In this document: piece by piece, positions 35,418 through 45,137 of the stretch
How positions within the stretch are numbered: position 1 is the first letter of the stretch
Layout of the letters: each line of letters starts with the position of its first letter
DNA from: Actinomyces sp. zg-332
Lineage (GTDB): Bacteria; Actinomycetota; Actinomycetes; Actinomycetales; Actinomycetaceae
Direction of reading: 5' to 3'
DNA length: 64,000 bases
NCBI RefSeq assembly: GCF_011751945.2
Contig: NZ_CP064951.1
Span: 1,116,001 to 1,180,000 of the forward strand
Notes under the pieces: model-generated
What the model was told of the DNA's origin: nothing
Database searches by the model: none
What the model saw: the letters and a program-made list of their open reading frames with translations, nothing else
Position numbers and translations under genes: made by a program

Positions 35418-36704
35418 TTATACCAATGGAGGTGTACCTTCAGCGTTACCGAAGATAGCATCTACCTGTACCAAAGCACCTAGTGGTAGGTTTGATACAC
35501 CAACAACGCGACGAGCTGCACTTGCACCGAAGTACTTTGTGTAAACTTCATCAACAGCTGCTAGATCTGATAGATCCTTTAGGTATAGGTTAACTTTAAC
35601 AGCATCTTCTAGAACGTGATCAACGCTTTCGATGATAGCCTTGATGTTCTTGAAGCACTGTTCAGCCTGTTCCTTTACACCACCAGCAACTAGAGCACCA
35701 GTCTTTGGATCAACTGGTAGCTGTGCTGAAATGTTATTGTAGTGTGAGAAAGCAACTGAGTGTGATGAAATTTCAGATGCTGGAGCACCGTCTGTGTTAT
35801 TTGCTTCAATGATGATACCGTGGCGGTCTTCAACTAGCTGTGGAGGTGTACCATCACCGTGTGATACAACTGCTTCAACCTGTACTTTAGCGTGCAATGG
35901 CAAAGCTGCTACTTCAACAACTGTGCGTGCTGGGAAGTACTTAACTGCACGAGCAATACCTGAATCTGGGAAGAACTTTGTGTAAACTTCGTTTACAGCT
36001 TCAACATCAGCTAGGTCTGTTACGAAAATTGTAATCTTTACGATATCGTCCATTGTTACATCAACGCTGTTTAGGATAGCTTTGATGTTCTTCAAACACT
36101 GTGCTGTCTGTTCTTTTACACACTCTGAAACAATCTGGCCAGTCTTTGGGCTAACTGGTAGCTGTGCTGTGATGTTGTTGTAGTGTGAGAAAGCAACTGT
36201 CTGTGATGATAGAGCAGACAATGGAGCTTCTGATGTGTTGTTTACATACTTTAGAATATCGCCAGCTTGTGGTGCGTTTGGAATAGTACCTACAGCGTTT
36301 GATACTAGAGCTTCAACCTGAACTTCAGCACCTAGTGGTAGGTCTGCAACAGCAACTACTGTACGAGTTGGAACGTATGTTGGGAAGAATGACTTGTATA
36401 CACCATCTACAGCTTCAATATCTAGGATATTCTTTAGGAAAATGGTTACACGAATTACATCATTTAGGCTGTGGTCGATGCTTTCTACAACTTCTTTGAT
36501 GTTCTTGAAGCACTGTTCAGCCTGTTCCTTTACACCACCAGCAACTAGAGCACCAGTTTTTGGATCAACTGGTAGCTGTGCTGATAGGTTGTTGTAGTGT
36601 GAAAAAGCTGATGTCTGAGCACTTAGTTCACTCACTGGAGCATTTTCTGTATTTCTTGGTAATACTACGTTTAAACCGCTCATGAGACTCCGTTTCATAT
36701 TCAA
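35418..36704 (-). CDS. Three tandem RidA (YjgF/YER057c) domains in one protein
   Basis: RidA hydrolyses reactive enamines and imines formed by PLP enzymes such as threonine dehydratase. Usual RidA is about 130 residues and trimeric; this protein has three copies in 428 residues (about 1-142, 143-290 and 291-428). Each has AFSHYNNxxAQLP, the KNI segment and a conserved Arg before the PLGA/LHAK loop (RTVV, RTVV, RRVV), equivalent to the catalytic Arg. The first and third copies share FSHYNN(L/I)SAQLPVDPKTG and the following GGVKEQAEQCFKNI almost exactly. Covalent linkage may fix a pseudo-trimer; that is inference. Confidence 0.9.
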   Translation of the reverse strand: MNMKRSLMSGLNVVLPRNTENAPVSELSAQTSAFSHYNNLSAQLPVDPKTGALVAGGVKEQAEQCFKNIKEVVESIDHSLNDVIRVTIFLKNILDIEAVDGVYKSFFPTYVPTRTVVAVADLPLGAEVQVEALVSNAVGTIPNAPQAGDILKYVNNTSEAPLSALSSQTVAFSHYNNITAQLPVSPKTGQIVSECVKEQTAQCLKNIKAILNSVDVTMDDIVKITIFVTDLADVEAVNEVYTKFFPDSGIARAVKYFPARTVVEVAALPLHAKVQVEAVVSHGDGTPPQLVEDRHGIIIEANNTDGAPASEISSHSVAFSHYNNISAQLPVDPKTGALVAGGVKEQAEQCFKNIKAIIESVDHVLEDAVKVNLYLKDLSDLAAVDEVYTKYFGASAARRVVGVSNLPLGALVQVDAIFGNAEGTPPLV

Positions 36705-36862
36705 TATAGTTAAATAACGACTGTGTTATTCTTTTCTATGCACAATCGATGTTAATTAAAGCGTAAAAATATAACATATACAAGATTAAAAATTTTTATA
36801 TCAAAACTATGCCGTTTTAAATAGTGTATACCACTCAAGTTTTCCAAAGTTTAAAATAAAAG

Positions 36863-36935
36863 TACCCCCAACGGGATTTGAACCCGTGTCGCCGCCGTGA
36901 GAGGGCGGTGTCCTAGGCCGCTAGACGATGGGGGC
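36863..36935 (-). tRNA. tRNA-Glu (CTC anticodon)
   Basis: GCCCCCA acceptor, CGTCTAGCGGCCTAGGACACCG D-arm region, CCGCCCTCTCACGGCGG anticodon arm with CTC, and GGGTTCAAATCCC T-arm. The acceptor closes with TGGGGGT and discriminator A; CCA is not encoded. Confidence 0.97.
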
Positions 36936-37077
36936 AAAACGTTTTATAAAAAACGACAGATGTTATTATCACATTAAAAATAGACAACATCAAGCTTAAT
37001 AGTTAAGTTTTCCTCAAATAATACTCTAATTACTAGAATCCATACGTTCAGACCATGCTATCACGTATAAATAAAAT

Positions 37078-37839
37078 CTATGGTACTCGTCCAAGTTTTT
37101 GAGCAATACCTCCATGTCCTGAGCACATTCCTCTATAATCAGGTTTTGAAGGATTATCTTGGTAACTTACACTACCATCAGTACAAATAGCTTTTAGAGG
37201 AAGATTATTTGATGGCTGTGGTTGTGGTGCCGGCTGAGGAGCAGGTTGCGGTTGAGGTTGAGGTGCTGGCTGAGGTCGAGGTTGTCTAGGAGCAGGGTTA
37301 GAAGGATTAGAAGGTGTGCTACCCTGACCGTTAGGATTTGCACCACTATCATTTTGTTCTTTTGTATCTTCTTTTTCTTCTTCCTTTTCCTTAGTTCCTA
37401 CTTTAACGACTTGTTTTACAGGTCTCTTAACTATTTTCTCTTTTATTTTTTCTTCAGATACAACTTCGCCATCAACTTTAGTTACTTTATAAGTGACACG
37501 CTTTATGCCATCTACACCTTTTGTAACTACTACTTCTTTACCTTTTTCTAAATCTTTATCCTGCTTTTTCTCCGTCGAAAAAGCTATTGCAACTGATCTC
37601 GTCTCATTGCTAACTACCTTTTGTGAAAGAGTTAAGTAATATCCAAAAAGAGACAAAGCAACACACATTACAGTGATAAGAAATAACTTACTACCACTCA
37701 ACCAAGACTTACGGTAAAAATATATGAGCAACAGTCCGAAAGGCCAAAACAGTATAAAACAAATAACGATAACTGGAGTTTTAGCCCAAAATCCCTTTTC
37801 TCGTAAAAGTAATTCGTCATCACTTGCTTCTAAAAACAT
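37078..37839 (-). CDS. Membrane protein with G5 domain, proline-rich linker and DUF3761-like end
   Basis: After a short cytoplasmic start come two hydrophobic segments (about 19-42 and 49-70). A G5 domain follows outside (about 85-150: LEKGKEVVVTKGVDGIKRVT to VVKVGTKE), then a Pro/Gln-rich linker, then a short Cys module CTDGSVSYQDNPS and CSGHGGI like DUF3761. G5 domains bind wall sugars in many Gram-positive surface proteins. The gene lies 33 bp after a G5 lipoprotein gene on the same strand, and both G5 domains end in VGTKE. Confidence 0.8.
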   Translation of the reverse strand: MFLEASDDELLLREKGFWAKTPVIVICFILFWPFGLLLIYFYRKSWLSGSKLFLITVMCVALSLFGYYLTLSQKVVSNETRSVAIAFSTEKKQDKDLEKGKEVVVTKGVDGIKRVTYKVTKVDGEVVSEEKIKEKIVKRPVKQVVKVGTKEKEEEKEDTKEQNDSGANPNGQGSTPSNPSNPAPRQPRPQPAPQPQPQPAPQPAPQPQPSNNLPLKAICTDGSVSYQDNPSKPDYRGMCSGHGGIAQKLGRVP

Positions 37840-37871
37840 AGTTCGACCTTTCAGACAATGCTATAAAGTGA

Positions 37872-38207
37872 TTATTCCTTTGTGCCTACAGTAATAACTT
37901 TATCAACTGGTTTTTTAGCAATTTCTTCTTTAATTTGTTTTCTTTTAACTATTTTTCCATTTTCTATAGTTACTTCAGATACAAGAACTTTAACGCCGTC
38001 TTTACCTTCTACTTTTGTAACATCCTTACCTTTTTCAAGAGTGTTATCTTCTACGATTTTAACCTCATATGGAATAGGAACTTTAGTTTTTTCAGTTTTT
38101 ACTTCTTTGCCACTTTGGGTACTACACCCTGTCAAGACTAATGAAGAACCTAAAATAACAGCCAATGCTACAGAAATACCTTTTTTATTATTCTTTTTAT
38201 TAAACAT
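37872..38207 (-). CDS. G5-domain lipoprotein
   Basis: The signal peptide has a lipobox LTGC (Cys at about 28), so the protein is lipid-anchored. The mature part is a single G5 domain (LEKGKDVTKVEGKDGVKVLV to VITVGTKE) ending directly at the domain boundary. The next gene has a paralogous G5 domain that continues beyond the same VGTKE sequence, which points to domain duplication. It likely binds a cell-wall glycan. Confidence 0.82.
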   Translation of the reverse strand: MFNKKNNKKGISVALAVILGSSLVLTGCSTQSGKEVKTEKTKVPIPYEVKIVEDNTLEKGKDVTKVEGKDGVKVLVSEVTIENGKIVKRKQIKEEIAKKPVDKVITVGTKE

Positions 38208-38362
38208 ATTTTCCCTTTATTTACAATATTGGATATAAAACCCGCAACAATCGTAACGCACTTATAGATTTACAACAAGGAGAAACAGGGTAAGTAAAGT
38301 CATTACAAGTGTGACTTTAAATATAAAAAATAATGAAAAAAAGATTTTTTAAAAATAAAAAG

Positions 38363-38434
38363 CTGGGGTACCAGGACTCGAACCTAGACTAAATGAACCA
38401 GAATCACTCGTGCTGCCAATTACACCATACCCCA
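38363..38434 (-). tRNA. tRNA-Gln (CTG anticodon)
   Basis: TGGGGTA acceptor closing with TACCCCA, GGTGTAATTGGCAGCA D-arm, AGTGATTCTGGTTCATT anticodon arm with CTG and AGGTTCGAGTCCT T-arm. Discriminator is G; CCA is not encoded. The gatCAB genes in the window suggest Gln-tRNA may be made by transamidation. Confidence 0.95.
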
Positions 38435-38708
38435 AGGTTCACTATGCTATGAATAGCACACTCGATAAAGTATACATCAAAATGAATAATTTGCAATAGA
38501 ATTTACACCAATTATTATTCACCTGATTCAAAATGTAATACTTAAAGCCAATAACTACTAAGGTTTATACGCATATTTCTATTCAGTTTATATTTTTATA
38601 TATAAATTTAAAGCTAATATATATTAATATACTTCTACGAAACAAGACACTTTAAAAATATAAAAGTGGGAAGTAACATAGCTACTTCCCACTCATGTAC
38701 ACTAAATT
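38435..38708. other. Intergenic with the gltX terminator
   Basis: Only the hairpin at 38665-38693 is recognised, in a very AT-rich stretch. Confidence 0.5.
38665..38693 (-). terminator. Terminator after gltX
   Basis: AGTGGGAAGTA pairs perfectly with TACTTCCCACT and is followed by TTTTATATTTTT on the minus strand. Confidence 0.88.
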
Positions 38709-40217
38709 TTACTTCAACGCAGAAATCAAAGATTCAATTCTAATTAAGCAATCTTCTTTACCTAGAATTTCCATTGACTCAAACAAAGGCGGAGATACTT
38801 GACGTCCTGTAACTGCTACACGTAAAGGAGTGAAAGCAAAGCGAGGCTTTATTCCCTCACCTTCAACTAAGACACGAGATAACTCGTCATGCAAAGCATT
38901 AGTAGTAAAGTCGCTCATAGTTTCTATGACTTCTTTAGCTACTTCTAAGACGTGCAAAGCATCATCTCTTAGCTTAGAAACAGCTTTTTCGTCCAACTGT
39001 AAGTTCTCATTAGCGGTAAACAAGAAACCTAGCATTCCTGAAGACTCACCCAAAACCTGTACTCTTGTCTGAATCAAAGGACAAGCTTGCTTCAACACAA
39101 AGCGTTCTTTTTCAGACAACTCATCGTACTGGTCAGATGACACAAATCCTGAAGCAAATAGATATGGAACAACTCGTCTCATAAAATCTTCTTCAGCGAG
39201 CCTACGAATATGCTCAGCATTTATAGCGTTGCATTTCTTTTGATCAAAACGTGCAGGGTTAGGATTTACATCATGCACATCAAAAGTAGCTATCATTTCT
39301 TCTTTAGTGAAAATATCGTTATCAGGAGAAATTGACCAGCCAAGCAAAGCTAAATAGTTGAGTAAACCTTCTGGAATCATACCGTTTTCTTTGTGTAATA
39401 GCAGGTTAGATTCAGGGTCACGCTTAGAAAGTTTCTTATTTCCCTCACCCATAACATAAGGCAAGTGACCAAATTCTGGAATTTGCTTACCAATTCCAAG
39501 CTCCACCAAAGCCTTATGCATAACAATTTGACGAGGAGTTGAGGACAAAATATCTTCACCACGCAAAATAGTGTTAATATCCATCATTGCGTCATCAACA
39601 GGATTAGTCAAAGTGTACAAAGGATCCCCATTGGCACGCACAATAACGTAGTCAGGTACAACCCCTGCTTTAAAAGTAATATCTCCACGAACCAAATCAG
39701 TGAAAGTTATATCTTCATCAGGCATACGCATACGCAATACTGGTTTGCGACCTTCATCCAAGAACTTTTGCTTTTCTTCTGCAGATAAGTTACGGTCATA
39801 GCCATCGTAACCTAGTTTAGGATCACGACCAGCTTGCTTGTGACGTTGCTCAATTTCTTCTGGAGTGGAAAAAGACTCATAAGCATAGCCGTTTTCTAGC
39901 AGTTTCTGAGCAACTTCTTTATAAATATCCATGCGTTCAGATTGACGATACGGACCATTTGGTCCTCCGACTCCAATGCCTTCGTCCCAATCTAAACCTA
40001 GCCATTTCAATGATTCAATAATTTGATTAAATGATTCTTCGCTATCTCTAGCTGCATCGGTATCTTCAATACGGAAAACAAAAGTACCGCCTGTATGACG
40101 AGCATAAGCCCAGTTAAATAAACAAGTTCTAACCATACCAACGTGAGGAGTACCGGTTGGTGATGGACAGAAACGAACACGTACGTTTGAAAGATCCGAA
40201 TGAGTATCAGTATTCAT
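38709..40217 (-). CDS. gltX: Glutamyl-tRNA synthetase
   Basis: This class I enzyme charges tRNA-Glu and, if non-discriminating, also mischarges tRNA-Gln for GatCAB. The HIGH-type motif is [11 protein letters not shown] and the KMSKS-type motif [23 protein letters not shown] and [17 protein letters not shown] are typical. The 502 residues are normal for Actinobacteria. No glnS is in the window, and gatCAB at 58.5-61.8 kb fits the indirect route. tRNA-Gln and tRNA-Glu lie close by. Confidence 0.97.
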   Translation of the reverse strand: MNTDTHSDLSNVRVRFCPSPTGTPHVGMVRTCLFNWAYARHTGGTFVFRIEDTDAARDSEESFNQIIESLKWLGLDWDEGIGVGGPNGPYRQSERMDIYKEVAQKLLENGYAYESFSTPEEIEQRHKQAGRDPKLGYDGYDRNLSAEEKQKFLDEGRKPVLRMRMPDEDITFTDLVRGDITFKAGVVPDYVIVRANGDPLYTLTNPVDDAMMDINTILRGEDILSSTPRQIVMHKALVELGIGKQIPEFGHLPYVMGEGNKKLSKRDPESNLLLHKENGMIPEGLLNYLALLGWSISPDNDIFTKEEMIATFDVHDVNPNPARFDQKKCNAINAEHIRRLAEEDFMRRVVPYLFASGFVSSDQYDELSEKERFVLKQACPLIQTRVQVLGESSGMLGFLFTANENLQLDEKAVSKLRDDALHVLEVAKEVIETMSDFTTNALHDELSRVLVEGEGIKPRFAFTPLRVAVTGRQVSPPLFESMEILGKEDCLIRIESLISALK

Positions 40218-40358
40218 AGTATAGACTTTTTCCTATATAACTATCTTTTAATTTTATAAATTACCTATCTATTGTCACATAAATTCATGTAAGACTTAAA
40301 TATTTAAATAAAACTAGCTAAGATTATTAGATAAAATATTTTCATAAGGAAAGCTACA

Positions 40359-41609
40359 ATGGAATACTCTACAGATAAAAGCAATGACGTTACAGTATCT
40401 AAAGATGACATTTTCAAAACATTAGACTCTATTACTAAAGAACAATTACGCACTCAAGGACAGCTGAAATGGAATTTATATCCAGATTGTATAGGGGCTT
40501 GGGTTGCTGAAACAGACTATGGTACTTCCCCTCGCGTTGCAAACGCATTACACAAAGCAATTGACACCAATCTTTTAGGATATATGCCTAATGGTTTAAC
40601 AGATAACTTGAAAAAAGCTTGTGCCGCTTTCCAGAAAAACAATTTTAATTGGGACGTAAAACCTGAAAATATATTCTTATTACCAGATGTACTAACCTGC
40701 TTACACATTATATTAGATAATTTCATACCAGAAAAAGCACCTGTTATAGTACTTACACCTGCATATATGCCTTTCTTGACTATTCCTCTTGACCATGATC
40801 ATCCAATAATTGAAATTCCTGCTGAACGTGACGAAAAAGGTATTTACAAAATAAACTTGGAAAAGCTAGAAGAAGCTTTCAAAGGTGGAGCTAAACTACT
40901 AATTTTATGTAACCCTTGGAATCCAATTGGACGTGTTTTATCAGCTGATGAGCTAAATAATATCTCAGAGGTTGTGAGTAGGTATGATGGTTTAGTGTTC
41001 AACGATGAAATACACTCTTCACTTGTAATAGATTCAGCTGTACAGCATATCAACTACCCTAATGTGAACGATGTAGCTGCTCATCACACTATTACAGCAA
41101 CTGCAGCTTCAAAGGGCTGGAATATTCCTGGTCTAAAATCAGCTCAGGTCATTATTACTAACTCTAAATTAGCTGATAAGTACGCACCTATAGGTGATAA
41201 GTACGCAAAAGCTATGCCACCTATTGGTGTAATTGCAGCTATAGCAGCTTATACTGATGATTCAGGATGGATTGAAGCCGTACGTGAATATATTTTCCGC
41301 AATGCTCTACTAGTAGAAAAAATGCTGTCTAATGTTGCTGAGCTAGAATATACGAAACCACAAGGTACTTACCTATCTTGGATAAAGATAAATAACTTAG
41401 ACGAAATAGTAGCAAATAGTGATTTAGATTTTACAGATTGCAATAATAGTGCGGATATACTACGTAAAAGTATTAAAGTTGCCCCTGTTGCTGGAAGAGC
41501 TTGTGGAAAATCTTTTGATAACTATATACGTTTGAATTTAGCTATGCCTAAACCAATTTTAGAGGAAAGCATAAACAAGCTTATAGACTTAGTAAAATCA
41601 GTTCATTAA
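40359..41609 (+). CDS. MalY/PatB family PLP-dependent aminotransferase or C-S lyase
   Basis: This fold type I PLP enzyme probably cleaves cystathionine-like C-S bonds. The PLP Lys is Lys252 in SKGWNIPGLK. CNPWNPIGRV (usually CNPHNPxGRV), NDEIHSSLV and the C-terminal Arg in YIRLNLA fit the family. AAGGAAAG precedes ATG 40359. It is divergent from gltX with about 140 bp between. Confidence 0.9.
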   Translation: MEYSTDKSNDVTVSKDDIFKTLDSITKEQLRTQGQLKWNLYPDCIGAWVAETDYGTSPRVANALHKAIDTNLLGYMPNGLTDNLKKACAAFQKNNFNWDVKPENIFLLPDVLTCLHIILDNFIPEKAPVIVLTPAYMPFLTIPLDHDHPIIEIPAERDEKGIYKINLEKLEEAFKGGAKLLILCNPWNPIGRVLSADELNNISEVVSRYDGLVFNDEIHSSLVIDSAVQHINYPNVNDVAAHHTITATAASKGWNIPGLKSAQVIITNSKLADKYAPIGDKYAKAMPPIGVIAAIAAYTDDSGWIEAVREYIFRNALLVEKMLSNVAELEYTKPQGTYLSWIKINNLDEIVANSDLDFTDCNNSADILRKSIKVAPVAGRACGKSFDNYIRLNLAMPKPILEESINKLIDLVKSVH

Positions 41610-41615
41610 AATCTG

Positions 41616-41668
41616 AAAGAGTTTGTTAACTATGCCCGTTTGGTAGTAGTTGACAAACTCTTTATTTT
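41616..41668 (+). terminator. Terminator after the PatB-like gene
   Basis: AAAGAGTTTGT (41616-41626) pairs with ACAAACTCTTT (41653-41663), followed by ATTTTG. Confidence 0.65.
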
Positions 41669-41804
41669 GTCTTTTTCACTTTATTTTTAGCTCTATTTAC
41701 CTTTATGCTGAAGACTTAAAACTACTTGTTTTAAAGCGTTACTTATTACACTTTCAGCAGTAAATAGCTCAGCGTATCAGTTTTTTACTTTTTTCAAATA
41801 AGTA

Positions 41805-42557
41805 CTAATCTACTTCTTCTTCAACCAGCATATTAGATATAGACCCGACACCATCAATATCTATACGCATCATTTGGTCAAGCTCTACCTCAGATGTATT
41901 TTCTTCATATGAAACCATCACAATATCACCAGGCAACAAAGTAGCTATTTTAGAAGCCTTACTAACCACTTGTAAAACTTCTTTAGAAAAATCTTCAATA
42001 TTTTGTGTAGAAACCAGATTTTTCCCAAGGTATGTACGCAGAGACAGATGATTTTTTTCAAATTCAGGATCAACAATAATCCACGGGCCAACTACACAAG
42101 AAGTGTCGAAGCCTTTTGTATAAAAATCGTCATTTGGGTATATTTCTTGAGTTTTTACAGTCACGTTATTCGCAACAGTGTAACCTAATATGTATTTAGA
42201 GATATCCTGAACTTCAACATTTTTACACAAATTTTTGATAACTACACCAATATTTGCATTAGCATATACTTTTTCAGCATAATCAGGTTTAACTACAGCA
42301 ACATCTGGACCAACTACAGCTGTATTCGGTTTTATAAAGAAAGCTGGCTTATTTTCTTCACCCAGCTTAGCACCTACAACTTTAGAACGAGGTATCACTG
42401 GAGATAAAAGGCGAACTTCAGATAAATCTAAAACTTGACCAGCTGGTTCTATTTTGTCGAATAAAGGATCAGATTTCAAAACTACTATGCTATCACTGCC
42501 ATCTTCTAGCACTCCAAATTTAGGTAAGTCATCTATAGCAAACCTAACTACACGCAC
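41805..42557 (-). CDS. FAH-fold protein with its metal ligands replaced
   Basis: The 250 residues follow the actinobacterial fumarylacetoacetate hydrolase-type protein encoded near gltX: PVIPRSKVVGAKLGEE, FFIKPNTAVVGP, GYTVANNVTVKTQ and KGFDTSCVVGPWIIVD. In the family the metal is held by two Glu in an EAEL segment and one Asp in ANDVT. Here these read NANI and ANNVT, so all three acidic ligands are Asn. It is probably catalytically dead or altered. AGGAG before GTG 42557 gives a better start than the upstream TTG 42584. Confidence 0.8.
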   Translation of the reverse strand: MRVVRFAIDDLPKFGVLEDGSDSIVVLKSDPLFDKIEPAGQVLDLSEVRLLSPVIPRSKVVGAKLGEENKPAFFIKPNTAVVGPDVAVVKPDYAEKVYANANIGVVIKNLCKNVEVQDISKYILGYTVANNVTVKTQEIYPNDDFYTKGFDTSCVVGPWIIVDPEFEKNHLSLRTYLGKNLVSTQNIEDFSKEVLQVVSKASKIATLLPGDIVMVSYEENTSEVELDQMMRIDIDGVGSISNMLVEEEVD

Positions 42558-43229
42558 TTTATCTCCTAAAAGTAAGTTCCCCAATATTTATTTAAATGAT
42601 ATAAACAAAAATACTCTAAATCACAAATAATATTTTACTAATCTAATTTTATGAACTTATTGACTATAGTCAAATTGCACCTAGAGTAAATAAGAATATT
42701 TTTTACACACAGTCTCGTATAACTTATAAAAGTTTTCACATAACCTAAGCAACTTTTATGTAGATAATGCAGATACCAAGACATATGTTGCACAATTTTC
42801 TTTTAGACATTGGCATTTTATTTCTATTAATCTTCTAATTTCTAAGATTATTAATATCTCATAAACAAATATTCGGTATTATGGCAACTATTTTATATAG
42901 AGAACTTTAACTATTTTAAAACTTTCTGCATTTATAGTGAGTATTTTTACAAAATTATATTTACTCTCAAAACAGTTTTTCACAAAATATATTCATAGAT
43001 TATGAACTACAACATAACACTTTTACAGACTCTTATAACTTTATATTATGCAACTTATTCTAAAAAATAAGTACTACTCCATACTTTTATTTCTTATTCA
43101 AAGTATAGCTCCTCTCATTTTATATAGTTATATTTTCCCCACCTAAACCACAACAAAAGTGAAGGTGACGTTTATACGTCACCTTCACTTTTAATAATTA
43201 TCGTAAATTACTACCTCATACTGCGAGAA
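42558..43229. other. Intergenic 670 bp with a strong terminator
   Basis: This extremely AT-rich stretch has no coding-like segment seen. The hairpin at 43155-43192 ends the first symporter gene. Confidence 0.5.
43155..43192 (-). terminator. Strong terminator after the first AGCS gene
   Basis: A perfect 17-bp stem (43155-43171 with 43176-43192; core GTGAAGGTGACGT) with a 4-nt loop, with T-rich flanks on both sides. Confidence 0.88.
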
Positions 43230-44720
43230 CTAACGCCTTTCTTTAGTCCACTCTTGAGAATCTAATTCTCCCGGCATATAAGGATTATTAGTTGAGATGA
43301 ACACTGGCTCTGTAGAGTGGTCCTTTGCACTCTTACGCTGAGCTTCATAGTCACGCAAAGCACCTATCGCCCACTTACCTAATGTAAATACAGCAAACAA
43401 GTTCAATACAGCCATCAATCCTGAGAATACATCTGCCAAGTTCCAAGCAGTTGTCAAGCTAGCTACAGATCCCACGCCAACTGAAATTATGACCAATATT
43501 TTCAACGGAACCATTGAAGCATTCATTCCACGTAAGAAGTTGACGTTAATTTCAGCATAAGCATAGTTACCAAGAACTGATGAGTAACCAAACAAGAATA
43601 TGATTACTACCATAGGTATTACTGTCCACTGACCTAGAACATTAGACATAGATTTAATCGTCAAATCAGCACCAGTTAGAGAAGCATCCCCTGGCTTATA
43701 AATTCCACCTAGCAACACAATGAAAGCTGTGGAAGTACAAACTAGCATAGTGTCAACAAAAACAGCAAGAGACTGCACTAATCCTTGTTGAACTGGGTGA
43801 CTTACAGTAGCGGTTGCAGCAGCATTAGGAACAGAACCCATACCAGCTTCGTTAGAGAACAAACCACGTTTTGCACCATTAGTCATAGCTGCGAGCATTC
43901 CACCCGTTACACCACCTGTAACCTGATCAAATCCAAAAGCTCCTTTTATAATACTCATCAAAACTCCTGGAACTTGATCTATATTTACAGCAATAATAGC
44001 TATCGCCATAACTATGTATGCTAAAGCCATTACTGGAGCAATAATCTCAGCACTACGCGCAACAGGTTTCAAACCACCAAAAATAACTAATGTTGTAAGA
44101 ATAATTAAAGATAATCCTACTACCCAACCATCAATTCCAAAAGTAGAAGTTGTAACAACAGATATCGTATTTGCTTGAACCATATTAAATGAGAAACCAA
44201 AAGCAAAAATTAGCATAACTGCGAATACTTTACCCCATCCTCTAGATCCTAGTCCTCTTTGAATATAGTAAGCTGGACCGCCTCGGAAAGTCCCATCAGG
44301 TGCGGGCACCTTGTAAAGTTGAGCCAAAATTGATTCCATGCATGCAGTTGCCATACCTATCAAAGCAATTATCCACATCCAAAATACTGCACCTGGACCA
44401 CCAATTACGATAGCTATAGCAACACCAGCGATATTACCAGTGCCTACACGAGAGGCAAGACCAATTGCGAAAGCCTGAAAAGAAGATATACTGCCTTCAG
44501 CGCCTTTTCTGGATTTAACCATTGACACAATCATGTGGAGGAACAACCTGAGCTGTACTGCTCTAGTTTTGGCAGTAAAGTATATACCCGACGCTATAAG
44601 AGTGAACATTACCACACGTTCTAGCGGATTGGAGTATATATCTCCAATAAAATTAGCAATGTAGTCGTTTATTGTATTAAATGTATCGGTAATATCACCC
44701 TTCAACATACAAGCGATCAT
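43230..44720 (-). CDS. AGCS family alanine/glycine:cation symporter 1
   Basis: Inner-membrane Na+- or H+-coupled transporter for small amino acids. The family motif is GTGNIAGVAIAIVIGGPGAVFWMW (about 90-113); FRGGPAYYIQRGLG and FSNEAGMGSVPNAAATATV also fit. About ten transmembrane segments are visible. GAAGAAAG before ATG 44720 makes this a better start than 44771, giving 496 residues. It is the last of three paralogues on this strand and has its own long upstream spacer. Confidence 0.9.
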   Translation of the reverse strand: MIACMLKGDITDTFNTINDYIANFIGDIYSNPLERVVMFTLIASGIYFTAKTRAVQLRLFLHMIVSMVKSRKGAEGSISSFQAFAIGLASRVGTGNIAGVAIAIVIGGPGAVFWMWIIALIGMATACMESILAQLYKVPAPDGTFRGGPAYYIQRGLGSRGWGKVFAVMLIFAFGFSFNMVQANTISVVTTSTFGIDGWVVGLSLIILTTLVIFGGLKPVARSAEIIAPVMALAYIVMAIAIIAVNIDQVPGVLMSIIKGAFGFDQVTGGVTGGMLAAMTNGAKRGLFSNEAGMGSVPNAAATATVSHPVQQGLVQSLAVFVDTMLVCTSTAFIVLLGGIYKPGDASLTGADLTIKSMSNVLGQWTVIPMVVIIFLFGYSSVLGNYAYAEINVNFLRGMNASMVPLKILVIISVGVGSVASLTTAWNLADVFSGLMAVLNLFAVFTLGKWAIGALRDYEAQRKSAKDHSTEPVFISTNNPYMPGELDSQEWTKERR

Positions 44721-45137
44721 ATCTTTCTTCTTCCTATACTGACTTATTAACGAGAATTCATTAACAAGCAACCTATTATAAATGGGAAAAATAAAAACCT
44801 AAAATCAAAAATGTATAATCCGATGACTCTATTAATCTTTTATACCAATTTTCTATTACATCCTACAGATAATACTAAAAAGATAAAAATCTTCGCCATT
44901 AAAAACACATCTTTAGAGTACTATCTAGTCATCTTAGAAGAAGAGTATAGCAAAACTTTTACAAAACACTAATAAAAATATTACCAAGTATATATTATTT
45001 TTATAGAAAGTTATCATTTAATACGAATTCTTAATTTATTTAATAAGATAAAATCTCTATGTAAATAATTCCTTAAACATAAAATAGTTTTTAAAAAAGT
45101 GAAGTGGAAGAAGTTTTTCTTCCACTTCAACTAAATT
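44721..45137. other. Intergenic with a terminator
   Basis: This AT-rich spacer lies between symporters 2 and 1. It holds the terminator at 45100-45129 and presumably a promoter for symporter 1. Confidence 0.5.
45100..45129 (-). terminator. Terminator after the second AGCS gene
   Basis: TGAAGTGGAAGAA (45100-45112) pairs with TTCTTCCACTTCA (45117-45129) across four bases, followed by CTTTTTT on the minus strand. Confidence 0.85.
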
